Shown here piece after piece: positions 62,464 through 64,000 of a DNA stretch of 64,000 nt. The stretch is from Candidatus Aramenus sp. CH1. GTDB lineage: Archaea > Thermoproteota > Thermoprotei_A > Sulfolobales > Sulfolobaceae. The position numbers were made by a program, and so were the translations under genes. Within the stretch, counting starts at the first letter, position 1. The number at the start of each line of letters is the position of its first letter. The notes beneath the pieces were generated by a model that worked only from the letters and a program-made list of their open reading frames with translations, was not told where the DNA came from and searched no databases. The DNA lies in NCBI GenBank assembly GCA_022678445.1, contig JALBWU010000010.1:31705-95704 (forward strand), written 5' to 3'.

Positions 62464-62559
62464 GTCAATCCTTAGCCCCAAAGAAAGATAAATCTTTTCG
62501 ATACAGAGTCCTAGACTTCACAAGAAAGAATATAAGCGTGGCACTTTCTCAGAATAGCG

Positions 62560-63789
62560 ATGTATAAATTTCCAGAAGACGGAGAAAAAATAACCTTCAA
62601 AAACGGGCAGTGGATAACCCCCAATAAGCCCGTTATCCTTTACATAGAGGGAGACGGAATAGGACCGGAGATAACGAACTCAGCAATAAGGGTAATAAAC
62701 AAGGCGGTGGAGAAAAGCTACGGCTCATCTAGGGAAATCAAGTGGGTGGAAGTTTACGCAGGAGACAAGGCTCAGCAACTGACTGGCGACAGGTTCCCTA
62801 AGGAGACAAGGGAGGCCCTGCTGAACTACAGGGTAGTCCTTAAGGGACCACTTCAGACGCCGGTTGGAAAGGGGTGGAAGTCAGTAAACGTGGAGATAAG
62901 GCTGATGCTGGACCTTTACGCAAACATAAGGCCAGTTAAGTACATAAGGGGGATAGAGAGCCCCTTAAAGAACCCCGAAAAGGTGGACATGGTAATCTTC
63001 AGGGAGAACACAGACGACTTATACCGGGGTATAGAGTACCCATACGACTCACAGGAAGCGAAGAAGATCAGGGAATTTCTCAAGAAAGAACTAAACGTAG
63101 AAGTAGAGGACGATGCAGGGATAGGCATTAAGGTGATCAGTAAGTTCAAGACAGAGAGGATAACTAGGATGGCGATAAAGTACGCCATAGACCACGGAAG
63201 GAGAAAGGTAACTATCATGCACAAGGGGAACGTCTTAAAGTACACGGAGGGGAGCTTCATGTGGTGGGCTTACGACCTAGCCAAGAGAGAGTTCAGGGAC
63301 AAGATAGTAACGGAGGAAGAGGTAAACCAAGGAGCAGACCCAACTGGGAAAGTCATAGTGAACGACAGGATAGCGGACAACATGTTCCAGCAGATAATCA
63401 CCCGGCCAGACGAATACGACGTTATACTAGCCCCCAACCTAAATGGAGACTACATATCTGATGCTGCTGGTGCCCTCATAGGCAACATAGGACTGCTAGG
63501 AGGGGCAAACATAGGGGACTCGGGCGGGATGTTTGAGGCGATCCACGGTACAGCTCCAAAGTACGCTGGAAAGAACGTGGCAAACCCGACTGGGATGATA
63601 AAGGGAGGAGAGCTGATGCTCAGGTTCATGGGGTGGAACGAGGCGGCGGACCTTATAGAGAAGGCCATTAACACTGCAATAGAGACCAAGAAGGTAACCC
63701 AAGACATAGCTAGGTACATGGGAGTCACCCCGCTCGGCACCAAGGAGTTCACAGACGAGCTGATAGCCATAATGGGCACGTTAAGGTGA
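62560..63789 (+). CDS. icd: Isocitrate dehydrogenase
   Basis: Oxidative decarboxylation of isocitrate to 2-oxoglutarate. 409 residues with IEGDGIGPEI near the N-terminus, VEIRLMLDLYANIRPVKY (substrate Arg), IFRENTDDLYRGIE, HKGNVLKYTEGSF (catalytic Lys), and LNGDYISDAAGALIGNIGLLGGANIG. The coenzyme-binding region near residue 345 (HGTAPKYAGKNVANPTGMI) with Lys and Tyr nearby is compatible with NADP. The ATG is 26 bp from AATATAAGC (about 62529-62537). Confidence 0.95.
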   Translation: MYKFPEDGEKITFKNGQWITPNKPVILYIEGDGIGPEITNSAIRVINKAVEKSYGSSREIKWVEVYAGDKAQQLTGDRFPKETREALLNYRVVLKGPLQTPVGKGWKSVNVEIRLMLDLYANIRPVKYIRGIESPLKNPEKVDMVIFRENTDDLYRGIEYPYDSQEAKKIREFLKKELNVEVEDDAGIGIKVISKFKTERITRMAIKYAIDHGRRKVTIMHKGNVLKYTEGSFMWWAYDLAKREFRDKIVTEEEVNQGADPTGKVIVNDRIADNMFQQIITRPDEYDVILAPNLNGDYISDAAGALIGNIGLLGGANIGDSGGMFEAIHGTAPKYAGKNVANPTGMIKGGELMLRFMGWNEAADLIEKAINTAIETKKVTQDIARYMGVTPLGTKEFTDELIAIMGTLR

Positions 63790-63804
63790 TAAATAAGAAG
63801 ACAA

Positions 63805-63833
63805 ACCTCGCCTAGCGGGGTTAAGGTTTTAAC
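63805..63833 (+). repeat. Two adjacent small hairpins between icd and a broken tnpB
   Basis: ACCTCGC-CTA-GCGGGGT (63805-63821, one T-G wobble) and GTTAA-GGTT-TTAAC (63820-63833). Subterminal hairpins like these mark ends of IS200/IS605-type elements; they lie 16 bp after the icd stop and just before the tnpB-like frame. No T-tract follows, which argues against an ordinary terminator. Confidence 0.4.
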
Positions 63834-64000
63834 ATGAAAACGATTTCCTTTTATGGCGCTTTCTTTGGCGAACTAAAGATGAGGAGCCAGATTACTCCCG
63901 CAATTCCGGAAGCGTCAAAACCGCAGTTGTGAGGCTCTTCCCAAGTGGGTAAACAGAGGAAATTGAGGAAGTTGGCGGACGTGACTGAAAAGCTGTGGAA
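63834..64000 (+). pseudogene. TnpB (IS200/IS605-type) N-terminal fragment with frameshift, runs off the window
   Basis: Near the edge, TAVVRLFPSG (63920-63949) and KQRKLRKLADVTEKLW (63951 onward) together read as the N-terminus of TnpB proteins. They are in different frames: an extra T at 63950 brings a TAA at 63950-63952. The ATGs at 63834 and 63879 are in a third frame, ending at a TGA near 63930. So the gene carries at least one frameshift and is probably inactive, unless programmed shifting occurs. Confidence 0.6.

Overview
The window comes from a thermoacidophilic crenarchaeon of the order Sulfolobales, close to Metallosphaera, Sulfuracidifex or 'Aramenus' in its moderate GC content; the genus is inference. 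Supporting this are an archaeal-type PEP carboxylase, the herA-mre11-rad50-nurA operon, a malonyl-CoA reductase of the 3-hydroxypropionate/4-hydroxybutyrate (3HP/4HB) carbon-fixation cycle that matches the Sulfolobales enzyme closely, an acid protease of the sedolisin family, and an archaea-specific SMC-related protein. Genes are dense and switch strand often. Most starts lie about 25 bp downstream of a T/A-rich box, as expected for leaderless Sulfolobales transcripts, and I used this spacing to correct several starts.

Layout. 1-5.1 kb: amidase end, ppcA, peroxiredoxin, nnr, and a ferritin-like protein with a duplicated two-helix module. 5.2-11.5 kb: DNA end-resection operon (herA, mre11, rad50, nurA). 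11.5-20.5 kb: cation efflux, a methyltransferase, CBS-domain proteins, a Fur-like regulator, nucleoside hydrolase, the SMC-related ATPase and phosphoesterases. 20.5-28.3 kb: dtdA, flavoproteins (one frameshifted), thioredoxin, a second cation transporter and small unknowns. 28.3-31.9 kb: RNA-processing block (nep1, rnp4, a CRM-domain protein, DUF371, a Trm5-like methyltransferase) and ferredoxin-NADP reductase. 32-42.7 kb: NAD kinase, Nob1, an aminotransferase, nadA, cobT, HAD phosphatases and an endonuclease IV-like protein. 42.8-49.6 kb: a large FAD/Fe-S oxidoreductase, HIT, Nudix and a chlorite-dismutase-family protein. 50-53.2 kb: GT-C-like membrane protein, then nadE with a separate glutaminase gene. 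53.2-55 kb: AT-rich patch of small membrane, secreted and regulatory genes. 55-64 kb: ilvD, mcr, unknowns, sedolisin, icd, and the start of a broken tnpB at the window edge.

How they work together. PEP carboxylase, malonyl-CoA reductase, isocitrate dehydrogenase and cobalamin synthesis (CobT; the 3HP/4HB cycle needs a B12-dependent mutase) fit an autotrophic central metabolism. NadA, NadE plus glutaminase, NAD kinase and Nnr cover synthesis, phosphorylation and repair of NAD(P). The most interesting points are a probable AUU start of nurA, single TATA-like boxes serving two divergent leaderless genes, interlocked divergent promoters at 24.9 kb, a gene-conversion-like signature in the ferritin-like gene, palindromes upstream of padR and ilvD, structured non-coding candidates, and a split glutamine-dependent NAD synthetase.
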